A DNA stretch of 64,000 bases from Suillus spraguei (Eukaryota; Basidiomycota; Agaricomycetes; Boletales; Suillaceae), in the NCBI GenBank assembly GCA_016800925.1, contig JABCPU010000047.1:62001-126000 (forward strand). Reading direction: 5' to 3'. Position 1 is the first letter of the stretch. Every line of letters starts with the position of its first letter. A program made the translations under genes and the position numbers. Of the stretch, positions 1 to 10,920 are shown one piece after another. The notes under the pieces were generated by a model that saw only the letters and a list, made by a program, of their open reading frames with translations, was not told the origin of the DNA and made no database searches.

Positions 1-115
1 TCTTATCTGTGAAGGATTCATTGGGAAGGTAGTAAATGTTGTGAGGGACTCGAAGGGTTGGTGTAGCTTGTGTGAACCGGGAGCTGAACCGAAGCCAGCT
101 CATGTAGGGCCGCAT
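1..115 (-). CDS. Partial gene at left edge (N-terminus only), unrecognised
   Basis: Reading leftward from an ATG at 115, the frame stays open for 38 codons to the edge of the window. It begins MRPYMSWLRFSSRFTQAT, is rich in Arg and Ser and lacks acidic residues, which would fit a mitochondrial targeting sequence. A second ATG-started stretch on the same strand (from about 231 down to 170, ending in a TAG that an intron could remove) is followed by GTGAAT and might be a first exon. I do not recognise the family. The call rests on an open frame and composition only and would need the neighbouring sequence. Confidence 0.35.
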   Translation of the reverse strand, partial: MRPYMSWLRFSSRFTQATPTLRVPHNIYYLPNESFTDK

Positions 116-1009
116 CGATAATTCAAATTGGGTTTCTATATTTGAAATTGGTTATTCACCGCAGCCTCTACTTAGATATCGTTGGACGGTGAGGTTCTGT
201 GCCGTGCCCTCCGAGTCCTTGCTCCGTCATGAGTTTGCACAAGTCTCCCATGATCGGATCTTGCCTACGAAGACAATTAGTTTCTTTCACTATGAACTAT
301 GTTAACTATATATATACTATTCTCGTGACGCACATGTGTTCTATTTTATAATTAACAAGCGAATCACTGGCCTGCCAAAGTTCCCTTCTTTCATTTTGCC
401 ACGTCCAGGCGTGAAGGCCAAGTACAGCGCGTCGGAGATCGAGACCTTGCGAACGTCGTCGCACATGCAGACCGCTGTGGAAATCGGTTTTAATCCACGA
501 TTCAACTCGATCGCGCGGGATTAAAAGCGAAAGTGATGCGAGGAAGGCAATGGACTTCGTCTATGTGAAGTCTGCTTCTCGCTCAAGTATGGTCTCGTCA
601 TCAGCAACTGCAGCAATCTGATGCCATGAGTCATCGGGCGGTGCAGTTCTACTACTACCGAGAGCGACAACGGACCTAGCAAGATCACTGTACAATCCTC
701 TGACTCTGAGTCTATGTACAGAGACATAAGTCCGTTCAGGAACCTCAAGTTACAGCGCAGTACAGTCACTTGATCACCTGAAACCGTAACGCTAAGCGTG
801 ACATTGTGGAGGGAGGGCCAAAGGCGCCCGAGTGGGGCGCGCACATAGTGTCGACACGAATTAGTTCTGCAGGATCAAACATTCCGTTCTTACATTATTT
901 AGATATAGATTAGTAGATACCATGTGCAGCGGGATAAGTTCATGGAATGATATTACAGGGTCAAAACAGCCAGCCTCCAGTACATACGAGTGTTCGTAAA
1001 ATCCATGCT
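116..1009. other. Intergenic stretch, no supported gene
   Basis: About 0.9 kb between the edge gene and CDC50. Open frames here (62 aa plus strand at 336, 107 aa minus strand at 521-844) have no recognisable domain and no convincing splice pattern. It probably contains the 3' UTR of CDC50. An AT-rich run near 305-320 (TATATATATACT) is the only notable composition feature. Confidence 0.5.
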
Positions 1010-2481
1010 CTATCGGTTCCAAGACAACAATGACATATCCCCCAAACGTCTGCAGCACGTTTAGCCAGTCTTATAATAGATGAAAAAACACCATACCTCG
1101 GTTTGAGAAGGTGTCGGATAGTGCCCGCTAATGCAAGGAACACAAAGACACCCGATGCTGCAACGTAAGCCCAACCCAAGAACGGGTTCTTCCCACCTAT
1201 CCAAGACACCGTCGAAATGACCAGAGATTTCGTTCCCTTGTAGCCCTCAACCGGATAATCTGAAAACAAGCACAGCAGTCAGAAACAAAAGCAGTTGCAG
1301 TGACGACGACCATACTCATGTAGACAAGGACTTGATACTGGCCCGCAGGCAAGGTGACAGTATCGTTGCGCCCAAACAGCTTACTAAACGTTGGCAAACC
1401 TGCCGTCCGCATCCAGTTCTGGAAGTGCTCATCCGCTTGCAAGTTTGGTATGGAACTAGCGTTGGGGTAGCTTGGGTAGCGCAGCGCCCAGTTCGGAGGA
1501 GGTACGACCTCATCTAGGTTATTGGTGTAACCCGACGTGACGCTGTATTTCTTAGCCTCCCCAGGCCAGGCGATGCCAGTTTGTGAGAAATTATAGTAGG
1601 AGATGTCTGATGTGCCATTAACAAGTGTAAAGCCAGAGAAAGTGTCTAGACAACATTGGGACATCAGAATCCCAGACACTGTATTGCACTCAGTGAGACG
1701 CACCATTAAACACAGAATTAGCGATCAATCCGCAGGGGTAGATAGCCTTCTTGTCTGCGGTAGTGCCAAGAGGTTCGCAATTACTGCCACTGAGAGTACT
1801 CGGGGAGACATAGTCGCCCTGTAATTGAGATGTATCTAAACTCTGGACATATCGACGGTTGTTCTGGAAGAAGTTAGTAAGCTTGTAATACTGGAACACC
1901 GGGGGAGCCAGGTCGGATACGATGGTGAAATTGATGTAGCATGAATGTTTCTGTTCCTCCGGTGCTGTGTCATTATAGTAGTAAGCGAATGAGGGGGGCG
2001 TGATTGTTTTGTCTGAGTCTGATGATCGTAGGCTATATGTGTAAGGCATGCTCGTGAAGTTGAGGTGGGTGGGTGAGGTCGAATTTTCCAAATTCCAGCA
2101 AGTCGTATAGTCGAACGTCATTTCCGACACCTTTTTGATCACAGTTGTAGGTTTCAAAAAGCACAAGGTGACCTAGAACTCACAAGACCGCTACCCCACA
2201 CCAACAACCCACCTATCGGCGCAAAGATAATCCCAATGATGAACAGGGTTGGGAGAACAGTTTTTGGCGTCAAGATAGGCTGCCATGCCTTGAGACGCTG
2301 CTGTTTGAACGCAGTATCTAGCGTAATGAGAAGGCATCAGAGTCTTCCCAAGGGTGCCTGAACAAGTAGACTAACTTGCTGGTTTCCTCCAGCTTCCTTT
2401 CTCCTTCTGACTGCCTCCATTCTGATCCTGGCCATTGTCGGAGGTGTCACCACGCTTCTTTGAGCGATTGAAGAGAGGCAT
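1010..2481 (-). CDS. CDC50: CDC50/LEM3 family, beta subunit of P4-ATPase lipid flippase
   Basis: CDC50 proteins pair with P4-ATPases, help them leave the ER and are needed for flipping phosphatidylserine and phosphatidylethanolamine to the cytosolic leaflet in Golgi, endosome and plasma membranes. The start at 2481 gives [16 protein letters not shown], a basic cytosolic tail. The next exon has the family's [16 protein letters not shown] and the first membrane span ([15 protein letters not shown]). The lumenal domain carries the hallmark [17 protein letters not shown], several N-x-S/T sites, conserved cysteines and [11 protein letters not shown] second span ([16 protein letters not shown]) precedes a last exon ending [13 protein letters not shown] with stop at 1010-1012. 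Two membrane spans with a large glycosylated loop match the family, as does the length. Six or so short introns. It is divergent from MCMBP, 141 bp apart. Confidence 0.95.
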
Positions 2482-2622
2482 GATGAGTCGTGGTGAAGTC
2501 TAAGTTGTTTTGCCGCAGCCAATGATGCAGCCGAAAGCTTAGTAACGCCGAACAGGCAGGCTGTGCGGGGCGCATCGCTAAACGCGCCCGCCGTAATTTG
2601 TAAACCAGTTCCGTTATTCATC
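2482..2622. promoter_or_regulatory. Divergent promoter of CDC50 and MCMBP
   Basis: Only 141 bp separate the two start codons, so both promoters and both 5' UTRs must share this stretch. No TATA box was seen. A shared promoter is inferred from geometry alone. Confidence 0.5.
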
Positions 2623-4667
2623 ATGGTATCCGCTTTTCTCATAGATGCTATCAACAATCCCACAAAAGTAGTCCAAGAACTCTATGAGGAGCACACCGGT
2701 GATATAGATCAGTTCCCGGCCGTCGTTGCTCGCCATTTTTCAGATGTCTTTTTAAATTCCGATGATACGCTTCGTGAGGTTGGAATCTATGGAATCTTGC
2801 ATTGGCATCACCATCATTGATCCTGATGCTACCAGGTCCTTCCGTTGGATGTGAATCATCCCCCTGAATCATTCGCACATAGATCTTTGGTGCGATTTCA
2901 TGGCATGGTACAGGACACTTCATCTTCACCGGAGATGTATCTCGCGAGCTTGAGCGAAAATAGATGTGGTGGTTGGGGAATCTCGCAGAATATGCCTGCT
3001 AGTGAATGGCCTTCGAGTTTTGATTACTGTGACCTTAAAGAGGCTACTGCTTTATGGGCCGTCACGGTGCCAGGACAGACGGATTGGAGAACAGAAGAGT
3101 TGACTACCCGATCGCATTGTGGTATGCTTGACGTGATGAATTGAGGTGCTTGCGTCTGACCTTCACAGGTAGCTCTTCTAGTCAAAGCCCACCCCAACCT
3201 CATAAGTTTCCCGTGCCAAACGCGCCCCATATCGGTGTCCAAGTCAAGGTAGACAAATATAATTAACCAGGAACCCGTCTCATTCGTGGCTCATTAGATT
3301 TATGACAACGATGCTGCTCAGTCACTCAAAGCTACTGACATCGTTACGTTTATTGGAATTTTGACGTCCGAGTCGTGAGTGCACAGACCATCCTTGCAAG
3401 TTGCGACCGATGCTCAATTTGGTGCAGTCTTGATTCAGAAGCTGTCTCTTCTCCGATGGTCCCATCGCTTCATGTTCTATGCCATAAAGTGCAATCTACA
3501 GGTGATGTGTCGCCCACGGAAGAGTTAGTGACTGTTCGAGATGATCTCATCAAATGGATTGCCGATGAGGCCCTTGGAGGCGACGAAGTCGCAGCACAGT
3601 GGCTTGTTCTCGAGCTTTCAGCCAAAGTGTCAGTTTTTCCCTTTCTGTCAAACGAGTTCGTCTCACACCAGAAACAGCTACACTCGGACTACGCCACTCC
3701 TACCTCTATCCCTTACTCTGTCACGTTTTCCTTCACCTGCACCTTCATCACCTGCACTACCTACCCTTCACCATGTACTTTCCGATTTGCTACCCCAGTA
3801 TCTTACCGTGCCCCTCTCCCTGGATCTTCTTAACAAGGAAAACTTTAGTCCTGAAAGCAAGGATGAAGATTTGCACTCGGGCTATCTGCAAGTCCCTCAA
3901 GGGACCGCCTTACTGTTGACAGAAAATGGCGTGCGAGAGGGCAAGCTTGTAGAAAAAGGTATCAAGTTCAATGGTTCCTTCCGGCTTTAGCGTCTCATTT
4001 CATATGGCTTTGTAGGCATCATGAACATTAGGGCTGTCCAGGAAGTTATGGATGCCCAGACGCTCGAGTACTCCTTCCCGTTCAGTAAATTCTCATTTCC
4101 GACAGACATAGTTATGATTGTTCTGTGTGATGGGCGGAAGAGTGCCTTCTTCCAGGTAATATAGATATCAGCCTTCATTATGCCACTTGCTCATGCCTCC
4201 TTCGTGGCAGACGGGATTCACTGTACCTCTGGAACCAAAACCCTCGCTCAAGGACAGTCTATATAAACCGAGAGACCATATAAAGATACCCGCTACCGTA
4301 AAGTTAGCGGCATACCGTTCTTTCCTGGCAGCTTCAAAACAGCGTTTTGGAACTGTTCAAGTCGCAGAGGAGACGTCGCGGGTATGTGCGAGATCAGACA
4401 TCGTGTCATGCATGATTGACTTTCAGACAGCATATTCAAGAAGACTTTGTGCGTAAACGCCAAGAAGACCCATCTATAACAGCGGACGATCTTATTCACT
4501 TGATGAAGGTGGCAAGGTGCGGAGTTTCTCATTTATGTCTGTTTGACGGTCATACCCATGTTCGAGACAGGTCACTAGCCGCGTCTATGCTTGAGCGGGA
4601 AGTCACCGTTGATATATGGGAAATGTCGAAGAGGCTTGATGCTAGTCGAAGGAAGAGATTGCCATGA
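2623..4667 (+). CDS. MCMBP: MCM complex-binding protein (MCMBP)
   Basis: MCMBP binds MCM3-7 in place of MCM2; it helps supply and unload the replicative helicase in the nucleus and supports sister chromatid cohesion. The ATG at 2623 starts MVSAFLIDAINNPTKVVQEL. Next come the family segments SLVRFHGMVQDTSSSPEMYL (residues about 65-85) and ALWAVTVPGQTDW. Then follow the OB-like stretch ATDIVTFIGILTSES, a central QWLVLELSAKV block and a Ser/Pro-rich segment. The C-terminal AAA-like remnant has YLQVPQGTALLLTENG, VQEVMDAQTLEYSFPF and TADDLIHLMKVAR, ending SKRLDASRRKRLP. Human MCMBP has the same order. The ORF is broken by about ten introns. Its 3' end faces the phosphopentomutase gene, 322 bp away. 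Exon joins in the 3.8-4.4 kb part are less certain than the ends. Confidence 0.9.
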
Positions 4668-4989
4668 TCCAGCACCCTTTCGTCGATTTTATCTGGTCAC
4701 CGAGGTAGCCGTGAACATCAATATCATTTGTTAATACTAGCGGTTTTCGCAGACATCTGGACATCAGCATGAGTGGCTGTTCGACTTGCTCGGTACAAGT
4801 AGGATTATTGCTGATGCCTGCACGCTAGAGTAGCCTACCTGAAAGAAAGAATCATCATCCTAGTCCATCTTGCGGATCCCTGCAAGCCATGCTACGACAC
4901 TTCTACTTGTGCATGCGGTGAGCGCTTGAACTTCGTGGCTATAGTACAACATAATATGACAAACGACATGAAGTAAGTTTACAATATAA

Positions 4990-7918
4990 TCATGGCCGAC
5001 CTAGTCCGTTCTCAGCGGCATTCATCCAATCTTCCGCTAGGTCATCCACTACACCACCGAGTAAGCTGTGCACAGCTTGGCGGTTGCTACCACTGCCCTC
5101 GAGGTAGTACTTTATCTAGACAGGTTGATACGAGAAAGCTCAGACACATCACTATATCAAGACACCCAAGAGCGTTTACCTTTGGTTCGGTCCCACTTGT
5201 CCTGTGCAGAAAATGAACATGACGCGCAGTTGCAACTACAGTCACCTTAACTCACCTAATTGTCAGGACAATTCGAGAGTCGTCTGTATCAGATGATGCT
5301 CTGAACTGGATCATATGTCCTAAAGACAACGGTAATTTGGGCTGATAAGTGGGTACGTTCGTGCTATCGTAGCCGTGCCCTTCCGTTAGATCGACAACGC
5401 TCCGTATTTGCAACCCGCCAATTGAGGACGGATAAGAGCGTCCTTGAGATGAGCCCTGTCGATGATGACGTTTATTTCTTGCCATTTTTAATCACGCTGA
5501 ACGATACCATATCACCAGAAGAGCGAATCTTTCTAAAGATATTCTCTATGACAAGAGGGTCAGTGCAGACGAAATAGCTGTTGCTCGTCTTTTCGAAGGA
5601 ATCCATGAGATGATTGATATCCACGACGACGGACGATTGCATACGGACCTCGAAATATCCATATCTTGGTTCACAATAAACTCGTGACCATGACAATGAT
5701 GAGGACGGCTCACCTTCGATATAATTCTTGCAAATGTGCGCTTACTGTGGTACCTCGCGCTCGTAAACTTGCAGCAAGTTGTGCAAATACCATCTAGACA
5801 ATCCGGGTGAGAAAGAAAAAAACCGATTAGCAGGGTAACTCACAGTTGCGGCCACTCCATCTTTATCTCTGATTTCAGAACCAAACATGTACCCTATGGC
5901 TTCCTCATATCCAAATGGTACTTCATATCCGGCCTGGACAAGATATAGAGCAGTGTTGCCAATGAACTTGAAGCCTAGGGTGACATGAGTCGTTTCCAGA
6001 GCCTGGCACAAAAACCATTATGCGATGCATACCTGTGAGACAATCAACAAAGTGAAACCCTTCGATTTGCGCCATGGCTTCGATCATCTTGGAGCTGACT
6101 GTCGAAGCAACAATGGCCAACCTGCCTAAAAATATGTTCAGGCAGGCTGGTAACGGATCATGCCGAACTTACCTATTGGCTTGCTGGAAGCCTTGTAGGT
6201 CTCGAATACATGATAGGCAAACAGTGTTCCGAGTTGATCACCGGTGAATGTTACCCACTTTCCATCACTGTAGATCGATCCCTTACGAGGTTAGCCAGTG
6301 AAAAGAGCCTCATGCATACCAATTTTCAGCTGCAGAGAAGCGATCTGCGTCCGGGTCCTGTGCGAGGACGTACGATGCCCCTTTAGCGTTCGCCGTAGCT
6401 ATGGCTAGATCCTGAAAACAAGTCACCCAGTGCTTCAAAGACATAAAATTCAACATACAAGTGCACCTGCAGACTTGGTCGTCAGGGCTATTAATCACAA
6501 GAAATGGAGGGAGACATTACCCTTTTCTTCAGGATTTGGGAACTTCACTGTCGGAAATTCTGGATCGGGATGCTGCTGTTCTTTGACAGGCGTATAAGGC
6601 GAAAATCTGGCGATCTCGAAGGCTTGAGATGTAAATGGATCCCCAACGCCATGCATAGACGTGTTTACGAATGCCACTGAAACTCCATCAAATCTGGTGA
6701 CCCATTAGGGTCAGAATGACAAGTGGTAGCCCAAAACTTACGACAACGTCTTTGCGTGCAGATTGCTGAGAGAATGGAAATACCCTTTTTTCATCTCCTC
6801 CGTACAATCGATGCATAGTGCCGACTCGATCACTTGAGAAGCATCGTGCACTCTTGGCTCCAAATGTTGCATAATAGACTGTGCGATTCCGACGTCATGT
6901 GGCCCTATGATCTAAGAGGAAAACACTCAGTGCTAGATGATAGAAACACAAGCCACATGTGTCACTTGAACCGCATTTTCCCAATAAACCTAGCCAATGA
7001 TAAGTGGGTGCCATAAAATTTGTAACAAGGGTTGAACCTTGTAGCCATTGTCTTGCTATAAGAACTTTAATGAGCTGCAGATTCCAAACACATGATGTCT
7101 GCCTGACCTTCGGGTTGTGGCTTGCTAAATCGGAAATCGGCTTGAAGGGGCGACTCTATCATAACAAAAAGTGCAACGTACCTGTGATCATAACTCCACA
7201 AGCGGCATTGAGCGCTTTTACGGAAAATGGAACCCTTCGAGCACAGTTGATCTATATCAGAAGCAATCGCAGAAGAGTTGATACCATACATCGGAGTATG
7301 TACAAGTCCATTGTGCAGGTAAACTTTGACATTGTTGGCGATAAAAGCTGCTGCAGTAAGCTGAGCCCATCTCTCTGAGTTGTACCGGTGGTCATGTCCG
7401 ACGACTACTCCACGAGTAGCGGCGTTATCAACGTGTTCGAGGACATACGCACACAAACCCTGTCGCAAGGATTTAGCTGCGTCATATTCTCGACGATCTT
7501 AACGTCTTGTTCAACCCACCTGGGATGCTTGAATCACGATCAAGTCATTCATACGAGACCATCCGGCCTCCATCTTTCCCCTCAGACCTTTGTAAATTTA
7601 AAGCCAGGCTCAGGGTATCAGATTGAGCTAACGATGAACATCCACACCTGCGGTGCCGAATTCGATGCGTGTCCTATGCGCATCTCGTGCTCAGCATGTC
7701 TTTTCCGGGGCTGTAATGCTGGTGAGCGGTGACACACCTCATACGTCTTTCCAACTCGCCAATGGCGTTTTTATTCCATAACTGTTCTACATCCTTTCTT
7801 GTGGATTCATTCTAGAGTAGCTGTGAGCCACATCACATCCAAAGAAGTAGCCTCTAGCACGCACTGGATCAAGGCGAAGCCACTCCCTAACAAGATCTTC
7901 CAAAGGTGCACTCATCAT
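4990..7918 (-). CDS. PRM15: PGM2-family phosphoglucomutase, probable phosphopentomutase
   Basis: Alpha-D-phosphohexomutase superfamily enzyme, cytosolic; PGM2-type members (human PGM2, yeast Prm15/Pgm3) mainly interconvert ribose-1-phosphate and ribose-5-phosphate. Start at 7918 (MMSAPLEDLVREWLRLDP), then RIEFGTAGLRG and SRMNDLIVIQASQ. The catalytic phosphoserine loop TASHNPK is made by joining two exons near 7195 and 7135. The metal-binding loop reads DPDADRF, where the superfamily has DGDGDR or DPDADR. The sugar-binding loop GYEEAIGYMFG is near 5900. The phosphate-binding loop RTSGTEPKIKYY is assembled from two small exons near 5215 and 5125. The protein ends AENGLGRP with stop at 4990-4992. 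All four active-site loops are present, so the enzyme should be active. About a dozen introns. The last two exons lie on what looks like a plus-strand reading frame at 4992-5216, which is only a shadow. Confidence 0.92.
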
Positions 7919-8439
7919 GATGATAAGATCACAACACTAGTTCGGTGGTTACTGGTCAGATATAGATAGAATGAACAAGGAACGAATGGAATGCCACTAA
8001 GCGATAAGGGACCCGGCGGCAACTTGACGATAATGGCCGGGGCCATCGCCATTTTTACCTTCGGAACTTCCATGCCAATTTAATATGTCACATGAAATGC
8101 TTGTACAATGCAGCAGAGGACTCTCTTCTCTCGAGGACCACCCTGGATTTCAGAACAGACCCGAATTTTGCACATGGCGTAATACACTTTGTTTAAGGAC
8201 AGACGTTAGACCGTCATCGGTAGTGCCAACAAGCGCTTCCTTCACCCAAGTTGTATGGAGGCGCCGGTGACGGCTTGTTGTTAATTGGAACAGACTACAT
8301 ATAGGAACAATGAATAACAAAACAGACCCCCAGGCGATACCTATGTATATGATTATGAACAAGCATTATATACAGCGCGCAACGATATGATATGTTGGCG
8401 TGTACACGGGGCATCGGCACCTATTCACAGCTCGGTGCC
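7919..8439. other. Intergenic, no gene seen
   Basis: About 520 bp upstream of the phosphopentomutase start and downstream of the acyltransferase stop. It should hold the promoter of the former and the 3' UTR of the latter. Short open frames (61 and 70 aa) show no recognisable feature. Confidence 0.5.
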
Positions 8440-10102
8440 CTACGGCGACCGATAAAGGATAGTATCAAAATCCAACGCTAGGCAGTCTAGAAGCTTAGCC
8501 TTCAGTACTCTCGGAACGCCCATAGAAATATCTACCGAGCCTTTTCGAGGTCGCCAAGTGCCATCGTAGCATAGCGTTGGGTTCGATTTGAAGGGCCGAA
8601 GATAGAACTTCAAACTCCCAGTTGTGAAAAAACTAGAAGAGTCAGGAAACCCGAAGTGAGCGTCACACCAGTCAATCCTGCCAAGTGAGTAGTTAGGAAA
8701 GAGTGTTTAAAGAAGATTTAGGAAACCCATACGTGATATTAGAATTAATTGTCATCACGCCAGGGCGCGAAGCAAAGAAAAAAGATTTCCCAGCATTAGC
8801 AGTCGCCAACATGATATCGCTTGCTACAGCCATCCAATCCTCAAGAAACATCCGGTTACGGCACCGATCGATCGATTCCCGCACAGCAATGGCGATACCT
8901 CGCATATGAGATGGCAGGGTCCCGGTCGGGATCTATAGGTGGATGAATAAACACTCGCCGCGTGGAATGTGTCACAGACATTCTGAATAATATTCCCAGC
9001 AACATTGCTTGCAATATAGTAAGCTTCAACACGCCGAAACTGCAGCGTCTGCTAGTTAGAAGCAATCTGAAATATTTATAGAAAGCCTCACATTAGCGAC
9101 ATTCGTAACCATGCGGATGGGCCTAGGCATAGAGCGATTCAGCAGAGTGACAATATAAGCTGTGAGGCAATCGTGCCACGAAAGATAGCCCTCTTCATTG
9201 TTACTGAGCATGGAGTGGAGTGCATGAAGATGATGTTCATGAAATCTCCATCTTAAGTTTTCCAGATCCTCGCGGGCCTCGCCATATTTAGCCTCAAGCT
9301 CATTGAAAGGGTAAGAGACCCACAAATGAGGCATTAGTGAAAGAAAGTCTGAGGACGTGGATGGCTCTGGTGTTCGGTACTGGTATTTGTCGAAAGTAGG
9401 AGGAGAAAATTCTGGTTCGACCCTTTGGTAGAACAAGGACAATGTTCGCATGAATCGACAAAGCACCATCGCATCTCCTGTCATTTCCGACCCTGCTGAG
9501 AAAATGATTGATAAGTCATGAAAAAGACCTACCGAGAGTGTGGTGCCAGGATACCGCAAGACATGTCCTATCCTTGAACGTTGTTATCTTGAAACGAACC
9601 AGGGGAGCATCACCATTGACGATGATAGCATCTGGTGGTGGTTGGCTGAGCAAGGGAGAAAGGTCATCTTGAATGACCCAGTCTCCTTGAATAAAAGAGG
9701 TAGACAACTCTTCCTTGCGATCCTCGGCCTCAACAGCCAGTCCGGAATTTGTCAGTTGGATCTGAAGTCTTTGAGTCTTGGGCTTGCTATGCATCATAGT
9801 TCCGTGATACTTACAAACCAACGACCGCCGGTCGTGCACAATTGCCCCGCGGCATGAGGATAAAATTGCAAAGTGCTTGCCAGGGCGTCGTGGAAACGCT
9901 CAATGTCAATAGAGCCATCAAATGCATGGACGTTGTCCACCTAAAAGCGTTCCTCTTATCAGAGGGACTGAGAATCAAGCGGCTGCCAAGTGAAACTCAC
10001 AAAGTGCAGCCATAAGTCGTAGCCCGGAAGATCAACAGACTCACGACCTGCAAGTACAGTGGGTCGTTTTGGAACAACATACTGGACGACTGGCGGTAAC
10101 AT
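8440..10102 (-). CDS. BAHD-type (transferase family) acyl-CoA acyltransferase
   Basis: Fungal members of this family transfer acyl groups from CoA to hydroxyl or amine groups of secondary metabolites. The start at 10102 gives MLPPVVQYVVPKRPTVLAG. Exon 2 has AFDGSIDIERFHDALASTL and FYPHAAGQL, typical of the N-terminal half. The catalytic HxxxD motif is HTLGD, made by joining CTCG near 9533 to GAGAT across an intron. The C-terminal half has RIDWCDAHFGFPD in the place of the structural DFGWG motif, and ends KAKLLDCLALDFDTILYRSP with stop at 8440-8442. The catalytic His and Asp are intact; DFGWG is degenerate, as often in fungal members. The open frame continues upstream of 10102 without a usable ATG. 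No cytochrome P450, synthase or other pathway gene is next to it, so the substrate cannot be inferred. Confidence 0.82.
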
Positions 10103-10920
10103 TATCGAGCCAGAAAAAAAAGACAGACTAGCCTGAGTACTTGGGTTGAACAATGACAGCCCAGTAAATATAATTGGTATAGCAGTGAACACGGCATGGC
10201 TCGAAGGAAGTTTCGGCTGAGATGGTGATGTTATCAGGGTTGACGATGACGGAAACAAAACCAACAAGTAAAAAGATGGTGTTCGATAGGTGTCATTCGC
10301 GAAGTGAGCTAGTGATGCAAGCAACACGATGATGGGCCCCAGATCGGTGGTGAAAGAATGCTATTTGTGTATGTCAGTGACAAGGTAAGAGAAATTATTT
10401 AGCGAGACAGTACATGCTCAAGAATAGAGGTAACTGAATCATAAGCAAAACCGCACTATCATACACGCCAATGGTCATTGAAGGTGCTGTGTCAAAAGGT
10501 CACATCAATGTTTGTGATTCTCGAACACAAGCCAACCGTAACAAAGGAAAGTCGATCATCAGCGTCGAAGTGGTGCAGAACAACAAGACAACCGCACTGC
10601 AATACACTATACTGGAGGACGACCGACGAGTTATGACACCATCGTGTCATCAATGAGTCAATGGTCGAAAGTAAGTTACCAAGTACTAGGTTAGCACCAG
10701 CCTGAGAGTCCAATACCCTTAGGTTCCTAACATGGCCAAATACAACAAACTCCCCATTATCAAGATTTAGGTTAACTTTCGATGGAACAAGATATATGTA
10801 ATCTCCTACACCCCATCCTTTTTGTACTGCATGTCAAAGCGCGGTCCATGGAGCTCATCCACGCATTCTCTTGGGTGGCCTATGTTCTAGACATCCTAAA
10901 TTAAAACCCAGATGCATAAC
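10103..10920. other. Intergenic, possible extra 5' exons
   Basis: About 820 bp between the acyltransferase start and the Rco1 stop. On the minus strand a frame in phase with the acyltransferase stays open from about 10370 to 10103 and reads as hydrophobic and Ser/Pro-rich (for example PIIVLLASLAHF). It has no ATG in phase and no join I trust. A 73-aa minus-strand frame at 10492-10713 is unrecognised. Confidence 0.35.

Noticed and set aside
4992..5250. Plus-strand frames of 74 and 60 aa after MCMBP.
   Set aside because: They are the reverse of the last two exons of the phosphopentomutase (RTSGTEPK and IKYYLEG...), which fit the family exactly.
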